This document shows, piece after piece, positions 1 through 6,933 of a DNA stretch of 14,952 bases. Under the pieces are notes generated by a model. The model saw only the letters and a program-made list of their open reading frames with translations. It made no database searches and was not told the DNA's origin. Location: positions 1 through 14,952 of the forward strand of contig JAKFDK010000083.1 in assembly GCA_036676195.1 (NCBI GenBank), in the 5' to 3' direction. The stretch is from JAKFDK01 sp036676195. Its GTDB lineage: Bacteria; Bacillota; Sulfobacillia; Symbiobacteriales; ZC4RG38. A program made the translations under genes and the position numbers. Position 1 is the stretch's first letter, and the number at the start of each line of letters is the position of its first letter.

Positions 1-1325
1 GTGCCGCCGTTACCTTCGCCCCCCAGGCCCTGACCACCGCCCGCACGTACACAGTGGTTTTTACGCCAGACCAGTTGCCCGCCAGCGCCGAAACCTTGGT
101 ACGGGATGCCGGTGGCCAGATCACGTACGCGGTACCGGCCATCGGCGTGCTCACCGCCACCAGCCCGGACCCGGATTTTCTGGCGAGGCTGCGGGCCAGG
201 GGCGACCTGGCCGCTGCCGGCCCAGTATGCATCCTGCGCCTGCGTGACCCCAAGGCCGGCCCCGTGCAATTGGCAGGGGAGCTGGCCACAGCCGCCACGG
301 CCGAGGCAGCCGACCTGTACCGGCGTTTCCAGTGGGATATCCGTAAGGTCACCGGAGACGGCCGGAGCTGGGAACTGGAAACCGGCAACCACCAGGTGGT
401 GGTGGGTCTGATTGATACCGGTATTGACACCGGACATCCAGACCTGCACCGCAATCTGCTGGGCACACGCCAGTTCGTACCCGGCGCCACCGACGCCCGG
501 GATGAGCACGGCCACGGCACGCACATGGCCGGTGCCATCGCCGGCAACGGCCGCGTACTGGGAGTGGGACCGAACCTGGGGCTGCGGGCCTACCGGGCGT
601 TCACTGCCAGCGGTGAGACCCTGGCGGCCTGGCTGGCCGCGGCGATGGTGGCAGCAGCCGACGACGGCGTGGACGTGATCGCCCTCGGGCTGGGCGGATT
701 TGATGCCGCCAGCCGGTATTACATAAGCACCCGGGAAACCTCTGACGTGGCTGATTTCATGGCCTACCACCGCGCCGTAAAGTATGCCCTGGAGCGCAAT
801 GCAGCCATCGTCACCGCCGCCGGTAACGACGCCCTCGACCTGGGCAGCGCCCGACGGGTGACAGACTTCCTCAATGCCGAATACGGGCCCTGCGGGTATG
901 TCTTTCGCTCCCCCGCCCGCCAGGTATCGGGCAGCCGGGCCGGCGTGCTGACCGTAGGTGCCACGGCTCCGGATGACCGAATCGCCGTTTATACCAATTA
1001 CGGAGCCGGTAATATTGACATTACGGGACCCGGCGGCGATTTCCTGCGGGGGACCGAGGCAGGTTGGTGGACTGATTTGTGCCTGAGCACCTGGCCCGGC
1101 GGTTATGCCTGGATGGCCGGCACCGGCATGGCGGCAGCCAAAGTGGCAGCAACAGTGGCCCTGACGATCACTGACGGCCTCCGCCGCACCGGGCGCAAGC
1201 CGTTCCCGGCCCAGGCCACCGCCCAGGTACTGCAGGCCGCAGCCGGCCTGGTTCAAGCCGAGCCGCTGCCCGGACGACTGGGCCGCGGCGCGGTGGATGC
1301 TCTGGCCGCCCTGGGCGGCCACTGA
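1..1325 (+). CDS. Subtilisin-family (S8) protein, 5'-truncated by window edge, catalytic Ser replaced by Gly
   Basis: Peptidase S8 fold. Numbering from the GTG at 54, Asp121 lies in LIDTGIDTGHPDLH, His154 in HGHGTHMAG and the oxyanion Asn258 in TAAGND. The usual GTSMA motif reads GTGMA, so Gly358 (GGC at 1125-1127) stands where the nucleophilic serine should be. The reading frame is open from base 3 with no stop, and the residues around 54 (TYTVVFTPDQL) look like the start of an I9-type propeptide. The real start therefore lies upstream of the window, and the GTG at 54 is probably internal. The family normally consists of secreted endopeptidases with a signal peptide, a propeptide and a catalytic domain of about 280 residues; all but the 5' end is present. 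As written it should not be an active serine protease. It could be a pseudoenzyme, a recent point mutant (AGC to GGC is one change) or a sequencing error. The fold assignment is sure; activity is doubtful. Confidence 0.9.
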   Translation, partial: AAVTFAPQALTTARTYTVVFTPDQLPASAETLVRDAGGQITYAVPAIGVLTATSPDPDFLARLRARGDLAAAGPVCILRLRDPKAGPVQLAGELATAATAEAADLYRRFQWDIRKVTGDGRSWELETGNHQVVVGLIDTGIDTGHPDLHRNLLGTRQFVPGATDARDEHGHGTHMAGAIAGNGRVLGVGPNLGLRAYRAFTASGETLAAWLAAAMVAAADDGVDVIALGLGGFDAASRYYISTRETSDVADFMAYHRAVKYALERNAAIVTAAGNDALDLGSARRVTDFLNAEYGPCGYVFRSPARQVSGSRAGVLTVGATAPDDRIAVYTNYGAGNIDITGPGGDFLRGTEAGWWTDLCLSTWPGGYAWMAGTGMAAAKVAATVALTITDGLRRTGRKPFPAQATAQVLQAAAGLVQAEPLPGRLGRGAVDALAALGGH

Positions 1326-1388
1326 CAATAATGCCCATCCAAGTCCGCTCCGCCGCCGGCACACACTATGGCGGGGAGGTGCCGCCAC

Positions 1389-1682
1389 ATGCCGCAGATC
1401 GAGGTGTACTGTACCGTCAACAACTGCGACTACTGGGGCCAGGGGAATCATTGCTTTGCCAAAGAAATTCTCGTTGCCAGCGACCAGGCGGCCCAGCAGT
1501 GGCCTGATAGCGTGGACGCCCCACAGGCCAGCACCCTGCCCAACACACCGGCCCAGACCTGCATGGCCACCTCCTGCAAGACCTTCCGGCCTCGCAACAG
1601 CGACCGGGGTCCGGTCCAGGAGTTGCTGCCGCACACGGCCTTTACCCAACAGGCGGGCGGTGCGCCGGGCACACAGTCCTGA
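1389..1682 (+). CDS. DUF1540 domain protein (small Cys-rich)
   Basis: A 97-residue protein with the two conserved DUF1540 elements: an N-terminal C-x4-C-x8-C block (Cys8, Cys13, Cys22, followed by FAKEILVAS) and a second block with Cys58 and Cys63 followed by KTFRPR. The spacing suggests metal binding, probably zinc, but no function is established for the family, which is common in spore-forming Bacillota. I chose the ATG at 1389 because GGGGAGGT at 1373-1380 sits 8 nt upstream. An in-frame ATG at 1368 would lack a ribosome binding site. It lies 63 nt downstream of the subtilase-like gene on the same strand, so cotranscription is likely, and a strong hairpin follows its stop. The C-terminal 30 residues are low-complexity and match nothing I recognise. 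Confidence 0.8.
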   Translation: MPQIEVYCTVNNCDYWGQGNHCFAKEILVASDQAAQQWPDSVDAPQASTLPNTPAQTCMATSCKTFRPRNSDRGPVQELLPHTAFTQQAGGAPGTQS

Positions 1683-1687
1683 GACAC

Positions 1688-1730
1688 CACAGCAAGCGGC
1701 TCCGGGCCTGGCCCGGAGCCGCTTGCTGTG
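1688..1730. terminator. Hairpin terminator between convergent genes
   Basis: A perfect 20-bp GC-rich inverted repeat (arms 1688-1707 and 1711-1730) with a 3-nt loop. It lies between the DUF1540 gene (plus) and the dehydrogenase gene (minus), whose 3' ends face each other, so it probably acts in both directions. Neither side has a long T tract, so termination strength is inferred from the stem alone. Confidence 0.75.
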
Positions 1731-1748
1731 TCAGGGTTCCGCTCCGGC

Positions 1749-2825
1749 CTAGCTCAGCAGGGACCAGGCCTCCAGCTTGCTCTTCACCCGCCGGATCACC
1801 TCGTCGGTGAACTGCGTGGTGGTGGCGTCGCCATGCAGGTCAAAGGTCCGCACCCCGTCGGCGAGCGCTTCGAAGGCCGCTTCCCGGATCGCCCGGGCGG
1901 CGGTGCTGTAGACATCGCCGGAAATGAAGGTCAGCAGCGTGGCCCCGGCCAGGATCATGGCGAGGGGGTTGGCCACGTTCTTGCCCTGCAGCGACGGCGC
2001 CGTGCCGTGGGGGGCCTCAGCCATGACCACCCTCGGCTGGAACTGTGCGTCGAAGCTGAGCAGCAGGGATTCTGATCCGGCGATGGAACCGTACATTTGC
2101 AGGACCAGGTCGGAGAGGATATCACCGTCCCGGTTCAGAGCCGGCATGACCAGGGGCCGGTCACCCTTGTTGAGCAACAGGGCGTATGCCGCGTCGATCA
2201 ACTGGGGTTCATATCGCACATCGGGGTAACGGCCGGCTGCCTCATCCATGGCCCGCTTTAACAGGCCCTCGTACACCGGGCTGACAGTCCACTTGGGTCC
2301 GCCAAACACGGTAGCCCCCATCTTGCGGGCCAGGTGGAAGCTGAACTCAGCCGTTGCCCGGCAGTTCTTCCATGAAATATGGGTGGTCCGCCAGGCAACC
2401 AGGTCATCGCCCTCGCCCTCCACCCACTCCTTGGCCTCATAGGCATCCTCGGTGGCCATACGCACTACCGCGATGGGAGCCGAAACGCCAACCAGTGGGC
2501 TGACGCCGGGGAGGCGGCGTCCGGTCCGCAGGATCACGGTACCGTCGATCTCCCGCCGCAAAATGGCATTGGGGCTGCCCACATCGCCGGCGGTTTCCGG
2601 CGTGATAGTGGCGGCCTTCAGGCCAAATCCAGCCGTGCGCATGGCGATTGCAGCCTCCAGCACGACCTGGTTCTTGGTGCGGCGCCGCTCCTCCAGGCTG
2701 AGGTCATAGGTGGCAAACTCGACGGGCGCCCGGGTCACCCCTGGATCCAGCACCCGCAAAGCCTCATCCAGCAATTCCTGGCCTGTCTGGTCGCCCTTGA
2801 GCACGACAATCTTCGGCGTTGACAC
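1749..2825 (-). CDS. Isocitrate/isopropylmalate-family dehydrogenase
   Basis: NAD(P)-dependent beta-decarboxylating dehydrogenase fold, 358 residues. Visible family signatures: LRREID near residue 90, the Asp of LIDAAY (211), the metal-binding aspartates of NRDGDILSDL (234, 239), and APHGTAPSLQGKNVANP from about 271, where the cofactor adenine binds. The substrate arginine and helper motif reads RMATEDAY instead of the canonical RENTEDxY. The lysine block reads FGGPKWTVSP (Lys178) instead of VHKAN. It therefore belongs to a divergent branch, and I cannot say whether isocitrate, isopropylmalate or another 2-hydroxy acid is oxidised. The GTG at 2825-2823 is chosen because AGAGGAG (2840-2834) lies 8 nt upstream; an ATG at 2852 would bury that site and the operator. 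The gene has its own promoter and is convergent with DUF1540. Confidence 0.85.
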   Translation of the reverse strand: MSTPKIVVLKGDQTGQELLDEALRVLDPGVTRAPVEFATYDLSLEERRRTKNQVVLEAAIAMRTAGFGLKAATITPETAGDVGSPNAILRREIDGTVILRTGRRLPGVSPLVGVSAPIAVVRMATEDAYEAKEWVEGEGDDLVAWRTTHISWKNCRATAEFSFHLARKMGATVFGGPKWTVSPVYEGLLKRAMDEAAGRYPDVRYEPQLIDAAYALLLNKGDRPLVMPALNRDGDILSDLVLQMYGSIAGSESLLLSFDAQFQPRVVMAEAPHGTAPSLQGKNVANPLAMILAGATLLTFISGDVYSTAARAIREAAFEALADGVRTFDLHGDATTTQFTDEVIRRVKSKLEAWSLLS

Positions 2826-2849
2826 ACTAGTTACTCCTCTCAACCAGTC

Positions 2850-2871
2850 CAATCAAACGAGTTCGATTGTA
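2850..2871 (-). promoter_or_regulatory. Extended -10 promoter overlapped by palindromic operator candidate
   Basis: On the minus strand TACAAT (2871-2866) is preceded by TGG, an extended -10 element with a 5/6 match to the consensus and no clear -35. A near-perfect 20-bp palindrome (2850-2869) with CAATC/GATTG outer arms and AAC/GTT inner arms overlaps the -10 and the predicted start site. That is the position a repressor dimer would occupy. The leader to the ribosome binding site at 2840-2834 would be about 20 nt. Seen by eye; no regulator is identified. Confidence 0.5.
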
Positions 2872-2966
2872 CCACGGAGAGTTGATATTCGCACGAGATG
2901 TCAATTCCTCAACTTTGGCATGTAACCGATTCCTTCGAAGAATAGTTTACCCGGCGTTACGTTTGT

Positions 2967-3788
2967 TTACACATGCCCTGCCCAAACCGGCCGAACGCCT
3001 CGCTCCAGTCGCAACAATGCTTCCAAGTAGAAGTAAAAACCGGCCGGTCCGCCACCGGGACCACCGAAAAGCAGACGCCAGGCTCCGTCCCGATACGAAG
3101 AGCACGGCGCCCCCAGACACGCCTCAAGTTCCAGCAAGCCGGCGGCTGCCACCGACTCGGTGCCGGGCGCCACACCACACTGCAGAATAGCATCGGCGGC
3201 CTGGCGGGCAGCCTGCAGATCATCCAACTCGCCGGAATGGGCAAATGCCAGGGTACATCCGAGCACGTACCACCCCCGCTCCGGTCCGGCTGGATCCAGC
3301 CGCGTGCGGGTGGTATGGGCATGGCGCAGGGCCAGCAGGGCCGGGCGCCCGTCACCGGATTCGGCGGCGGCCCACCAGAGCAACGGCAGATTCAGCAACT
3401 CCGGGCCGCCCACCTGTCCGTCCAGGCAGCCCACCGGAGCCGGCTGAAACCGTTGGCAGAGTTCCCGTACCGCGGCAAAGGCCAGCGCCCTGGCCTTTTG
3501 ATCACCGGCCAGGCGCCAGGCGTTGACCGCCGCCAATCCGAAGGCCAACCCCAGGTCCGGAGCCGCCGGGCCGCCCTTGGTGGCCAGACAGCGGCCGGTC
3601 GCCAGGGAGGCCGCCAGCCCGGCGGTACGAAAACGGGGGTCAGCGGTGGCACTGTAGGCCAGCCAGGCCGCCCCGGCCTGATATCCCGTATTCCAATGGG
3701 TCTGCGGTTCGTAAAAGTGTGCCCCGTGCTCCACCGCGGCCGCCACCTGGCCGAGAGCCTGATCCAGGGCAACGCTCAGGCGCTCCAA
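2967..3788 (-). CDS. GH88/unsaturated glucuronyl hydrolase-like protein, shortened
   Basis: A 273-residue alpha/alpha-barrel type protein. Features recalling glycoside hydrolase family 88 are HWNTGYQAGAAWLAY (31-45), PDLGLAFG (77-84), LLNLPLLWWAAAESGD (131-146), LRHAHTT (154-160), a GLLELEA helix and the C-terminal GFYFYLEALLRL (250-261). In GH88 two aspartates act, in a HDLGF-like motif and just before MNLPLL. Here Asp78 is kept but the second position reads GPELLNLP, with Pro or Glu where Asp is expected. The protein is also about 100 residues short, chiefly between HTT and RGW, where the family has a long substrate-covering segment. It may be a degenerate or repurposed barrel. The start is TTG at 3788, 6 nt after GGAGGT (3800-3795). 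Cytoplasmic, no signal peptide. It precedes the dehydrogenase on the same strand, but that gene has its own promoter. No sugar genes lie nearby. Confidence 0.6.
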   Translation of the reverse strand: MERLSVALDQALGQVAAAVEHGAHFYEPQTHWNTGYQAGAAWLAYSATADPRFRTAGLAASLATGRCLATKGGPAAPDLGLAFGLAAVNAWRLAGDQKARALAFAAVRELCQRFQPAPVGCLDGQVGGPELLNLPLLWWAAAESGDGRPALLALRHAHTTRTRLDPAGPERGWYVLGCTLAFAHSGELDDLQAARQAADAILQCGVAPGTESVAAAGLLELEACLGAPCSSYRDGAWRLLFGGPGGGPAGFYFYLEALLRLERGVRPVWAGHV

Positions 3789-3917
3789 TGCGCCACCTCC
3801 GTTGTTTTCCCAGCACTACCTGTTCCAGGTGGCGCCGCCGGATTCCTGCTCGGGTAATTCCCCACTTTCTGGCAGCGAGACGTCGCTCGAAACAGAGCCC
3901 AACGGCGCGCCAGGGTG

Positions 3918-3953
3918 TTGCCAGCGACGGTCCAGGGGATAAAATAACGTTAT
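3918..3953 (+). promoter_or_regulatory. Sigma-A-type promoter for the lipoprotein gene, with palindrome
   Basis: TTGCCA (3918-3923) and TAAAAT (3940-3945) are each 5/6 matches to the consensus boxes, with a 16-nt spacer. A 10-bp palindrome, ATAACGTTAT (3944-3953), overlaps the -10 and the predicted start site. It lies about 45 nt upstream of the lipoprotein ATG. Read by eye. Confidence 0.55.
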
Positions 3954-3997
3954 ACGTCTTGAACCACCGCGCCACACCATGTGAAAGGAAGTACGCC

Positions 3998-5002
3998 ATG
4001 AAGCTCCCGATGGGCCACACGCTGATCTCTCTGGCTGCTGCCGCAGTTTTGTCCGTCTCCGGTTGCGCTCCGAAAACCCCACCCGGCGGGGCTGCGCAGC
4101 CGCCCGCTCCGGGCGGCGAGGCCCAGCCTGCCCCGGGCGCGAACGCGCCTGCCCCCGGCGCCACCACGCCGGCGCCCGTTGCCCCCGCGCCACCTGAGGC
4201 CCAACTGACGCATATCCATGGGCTCGGGTATTCGGCCGACGGCAGCCGGCTACTGGTTCCCGCCCACGATGGGTTTCGCATTTATGCAGACGGCAAGTGG
4301 CAGCAGCCCGATGTCCCGGCCCATGACTACATGGGTTTTAACGCCACAGATGATGGGTTTTACAGCAGCGGTCACCCGGCGCCGGGGTCCGGAATTGCCA
4401 ACCCCGTCGGTCTGGTCAAGAGTACAGACGGCGGCAAGACCCTGATCAAGCTGCGGTTTGAGGGCGAGGCAGACTTTCATGTGCTGGGGGTTGGTTACAC
4501 CAACCATGCCATCTATCTGCTGAACCCCCGGACCACCCCGGTGTTGCGGCAGGGCATGCACTACAGCCTGGACAGCGGCAAAACGTGGAAGCAGTGCGCC
4601 ACGAAGGAGATCGAGACTGAACCCCTGCAGATTGCGGTCCACCCCACCAAGGCTAACGTGGTAGCGGTTGGCACCGAGCGCGGGGTGTTCCTCTCCACCG
4701 ACCACGGGGAATTGTTTGAACGGATCGGCGATGGGAAACCGAACATGGCCGTGGCCTTCAGCCCGGCCGGTGACACACTCCTGTTCGGCCTGCAGAGCCT
4801 GTCGGCCTATGACCTGTCCAGTAAACAGGTCCGGGCCGTGACAAGCCCCGCCATTGGGAGCAAGGATGCGATCGCCTATGTGGCGGTGAACCCGGTCCGT
4901 AAGGACGAGATCGCCGTGGCCACCCTGGCCCGGGATGTGAACCTGACCCGGGACGGCGGCAAGACCTGGACACAGATTGCCCAGCAGGGCCAGGGCCGCT
5001 AG
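3998..5002 (+). CDS. Lipoprotein with Asp-box (BNR) beta-propeller, F510_1955-type
   Basis: A 334-residue exported lipoprotein. Residues 1-23 form a lipoprotein signal peptide with lipobox VSGC (Cys23). Residues 24-68 are a Pro/Ala/Gly-rich linker. The rest resembles a sortilin/sialidase-like beta-propeller with HIHGLGYSADG (72-82) and four Asp-box turns, S/T-x-D-x-G-x-T/L-W/F/L: STDGGKTL (142-149), SLDSGKTW (190-197), STDHGELF (233-240) and TRDGGKTW (317-324). This matches the bacterial family called F510_1955 glycosylhydrolase, for which no reaction is known to me. The Asp-box fold alone does not prove hydrolase activity. The ATG at 3998 is chosen because AAAGGAAG precedes it by 6 nt and the signal peptide follows at once; the frame is open further upstream but that part is not protein-like. 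It is divergent from the GH88-like gene and monocistronic. Confidence 0.8.
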   Translation: MKLPMGHTLISLAAAAVLSVSGCAPKTPPGGAAQPPAPGGEAQPAPGANAPAPGATTPAPVAPAPPEAQLTHIHGLGYSADGSRLLVPAHDGFRIYADGKWQQPDVPAHDYMGFNATDDGFYSSGHPAPGSGIANPVGLVKSTDGGKTLIKLRFEGEADFHVLGVGYTNHAIYLLNPRTTPVLRQGMHYSLDSGKTWKQCATKEIETEPLQIAVHPTKANVVAVGTERGVFLSTDHGELFERIGDGKPNMAVAFSPAGDTLLFGLQSLSAYDLSSKQVRAVTSPAIGSKDAIAYVAVNPVRKDEIAVATLARDVNLTRDGGKTWTQIAQQGQGR

Positions 5003-5115
5003 GCGGGCCGGGTGCCGCCCGGGCCAAAGCACCTTCGTAAACGGCCTGCCGGAGCTGCGAGTACCCCTGTGTAATCTCAATGAGGTCCGGGACGATCGCT
5101 GGCTGAACAAGAATA

Positions 5116-5128
5116 CCCACTGAGTGGG
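5116..5128 (+). other. Small hairpin downstream of the lipoprotein gene
   Basis: CCCAC/GTGGG arms around a 3-nt loop, followed by AAA. It is weak alone; together with the larger hairpin at 5135-5173 it may form a double stem ending the lipoprotein transcript. Confidence 0.3.
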
Positions 5129-5134
5129 AAAGGC

Positions 5135-5173
5135 CAACACACCGTGGCGCTCTGACTGCGCCGCGGTGTGTTG
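5135..5173 (+). terminator. Hairpin terminator candidate after the lipoprotein gene
   Basis: A 16-pair stem with one T-G wobble: arms CAACACACCG-T-GGCGC and GCGCC-G-CGGTGTGTTG around a 7-nt loop (5151-5157). It lies about 130 nt beyond the lipoprotein stop. No long T run follows (only CTTTC at about 5185), so it could be a factor-dependent or processing stem. Confidence 0.5.
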
Positions 5174-5990
5174 TGCACGGGCACCTTTCTATTGAGGTGG
5201 TGTTCATTCCGCCCAGTTCTGCAAAAACCCCAGGCCTTGATTGCTCGGTCGTTGACTTGATAGTGTGGTTGCAGCGAAAATGCCCCCCAATTATAACTCC
5301 TCCGGCAGTTACAAACGGAAATTTAGGGGCAGGAACAATGGCGTACACCCAGGCTCCGAAGGACGTGCGGAGTCCGACACAGGGACGTGAACGGCTGTTT
5401 GCGCGGTAGAGGCCGCGGCACGGCGCCTTTTCCCGAAGGTAAATGCGAAAACCCTCGGTGCGGTTGTGAAGCGGATACAGGGGTCTGGCGAGGGTCAATT
5501 TAAGCCTTTGGCTGAAACGCTCACGGGCCTCTACGCCTATCGAAAAGCAGGCAACGGCGTAAGCCATGGCTGCATCGCAGGTGATCCTACTCCACGAGGT
5601 AGCTTGTGCAGCAGAGGCAGACGTCCCCTTCTGATCTCTTCGATCGGGAAAAACTTGGGATCGCCAAGGCCGGTGGCTATTGAGCGATGATAGGAACGCC
5701 GGACATTCAGTCAGGCGGTTACACCCGATGGTGGCCGCTAGAATGGGTTCGGATAACTTGGGGAGTTGTTGCCGGCGGTCACCACGAGTGAGCCGCGCGA
5801 CGTCAGGGTGTATGCCCCCAAAGTAGCCGGATGCTGACCGACGTTATCAATAAGCGGGAGTCTGCTTACAAACTGTAGCATGAAAGACTATTGGAAGCAT
5901 CAGGAGTATCTGCCTCCCATGCGTCTACACCATGCCCCGTAAGCGTAGAAGTCGCCGCCGCAGTCCTGGGGGGCGCCTGCACCCCGGAAA
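5174..5990. other. About 0.8 kb without a recognisable gene, lower GC, unresolved
   Basis: No frame here gives a protein I recognise. Plus-strand short frames (5338-5409, 5466-5690, 5880-5942) lack convincing ribosome binding sites, and the minus-strand frame over 5010-5567 continues antisense into the lipoprotein gene. The base composition is visibly richer in A and T than the flanks. Several short hairpin-like elements occur around 5540-5620, for example GGC-GTAA-GCC with a GNRA-type loop, and CTAC/GTAG arms just after it. I searched by eye for a group II intron domain V, tRNA and CRISPR repeats and found none. It could be a decayed mobile element or a structured RNA. Confidence 0.4.
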
Positions 5991-5995
5991 CAGCC

Positions 5996-6029
5996 AGCAG
6001 CCCCGGCGAATAACATCGCCGGGGCTGCT
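5996..6029 (-). terminator. Terminator hairpin at the end of the catabolic operon
   Basis: A perfect 14-bp GC-rich inverted repeat (arms 5996-6009 and 6016-6029) with a 6-nt loop, about 22 nt beyond the stop of the last operon gene. Read on the minus strand a short TTT follows. It makes the FAD-subunit gene the last one of the operon. Confidence 0.7.
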
Positions 6030-6051
6030 ATTACTACGCCTACAGGGGATT

Positions 6052-6909
6052 TTACAGTCCCATAGCCGCCCGCAGGGCGTCCCGGACCAGCACCTGCACC
6101 AGATGCCGTTTGTAGTCGGCGCTGGCGTTGCTGTCCCCCTCCGGGTCTGCCTCCGCCATGGCCGCGGTGGCTGCGGCCTGGATCGCCTCGGCCTGCGCCG
6201 GCTGCCCCACCAGCGCGGCCTCGGCCTGCAGGGCCCGGGCAGGCACCGGGTTGGCGCCACCCACAGCAATGCGGGCAGATGCGACCACACCGGCCTCCAC
6301 CCGTACCAGGGCAGCAGCGCACACCAGGGCAAAGTCGCCCACCCGCTGGGAGAACTCCCGGAAGGCGGCACCGGCACCGCTGGGCGGCACGGGCACTCGC
6401 ACCTCGGTCAGCAGTTCCTCCGGCAGCAGGGCAGTGATCAGCGGCGCCAGGAAGAACTCGTCGGCCGGCACCCAGCGCTCGCCGCCGGTGCTTTGCAGCT
6501 TAAACTCGGCCCCCAGGCAGACCAGCGAGACCGGATACTCCGCCGAGGGATCGGCGTGGGCCACCGAACCGCCGATCGTGCCGCGGTTACGGATTTGCGG
6601 GTGGCCAATCTGGTGCACCGCCTCACGGAGCAGGGGGACAGTCTCGGCCACCAGGTCCGAGTGTTCCACATCCCGGTGGCAGGTCATGGCGCCAATCACC
6701 AGGTGGTCGCCCACCCGGCGAATATAGCTGAGTTCACTGGCCAGCGGGCTGATGTCGACCAGGATTTCCGGCCGCATCATCCGCAGGTTGATCAGCGGCA
6801 GCACACTTTGACCGCCCGAGACTACCTTGGCGTCCGGGCCGAGACGGCGAAGCAGCTCCAGGGCCTCGGCCAGGTTCTTGGGCGCATGGTACACAGTGGT
6901 GAGGGACAT
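6052..6909 (-). CDS. FAD-binding (medium) subunit of a molybdenum hydroxylase, xanthine/CO dehydrogenase family
   Basis: A 285-residue CoxM/CutM/XdhB-type flavoprotein subunit of the usual length. It has the N-terminal FAD-pyrophosphate motif VVSGGQSVLPLINLRM (about 29-44) and the second flavin motif RNRGTIGGSVAHADPSAEYP (about 106-125), then the CO_deh_flav C-terminal domain. In the known enzymes this subunit carries electrons from the 2Fe-2S subunit to NAD+ or another acceptor, and works only with a molybdopterin large subunit and a small iron-sulfur subunit. Neither partner is encoded in the window, and a terminator follows, so the partners must be elsewhere or the protein works differently. 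The start is taken as ATG at 6909, 9 nt after GGGAGG; an ATG at 6915 is only about 3 nt from that site. It is the last gene of the operon, 24 nt after the transporter. Confidence 0.85.
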   Translation of the reverse strand: MSLTTVYHAPKNLAEALELLRRLGPDAKVVSGGQSVLPLINLRMMRPEILVDISPLASELSYIRRVGDHLVIGAMTCHRDVEHSDLVAETVPLLREAVHQIGHPQIRNRGTIGGSVAHADPSAEYPVSLVCLGAEFKLQSTGGERWVPADEFFLAPLITALLPEELLTEVRVPVPPSGAGAAFREFSQRVGDFALVCAAALVRVEAGVVASARIAVGGANPVPARALQAEAALVGQPAQAEAIQAAATAAMAEADPEGDSNASADYKRHLVQVLVRDALRAAMGL

Positions 6910-6933
6910 GGCCATAGACCTCCCAGGCGGGGA

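Noticed and set aside
4758..5567. A long minus-strand open frame across the gene-free region and antisense to the lipoprotein gene
   Set aside because: Its second half is the shadow of a well-supported lipoprotein gene, the first half matches no family I know, and no ribosome binding site supports a start.
5466..5690. A 74-codon plus-strand frame with an Arg/Pro/Ser-rich C-terminus
   Set aside because: It starts at a weak codon without a ribosome binding site and has no recognisable domain; the composition looks like translated structured RNA.
5365..5960. Possible group II intron beginning with GTGCG
   Set aside because: No domain V (AGC triad with GAAA-capped hairpin) or reverse transcriptase frame was found on either strand. 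The idea remains only as a check for a covariance model search.
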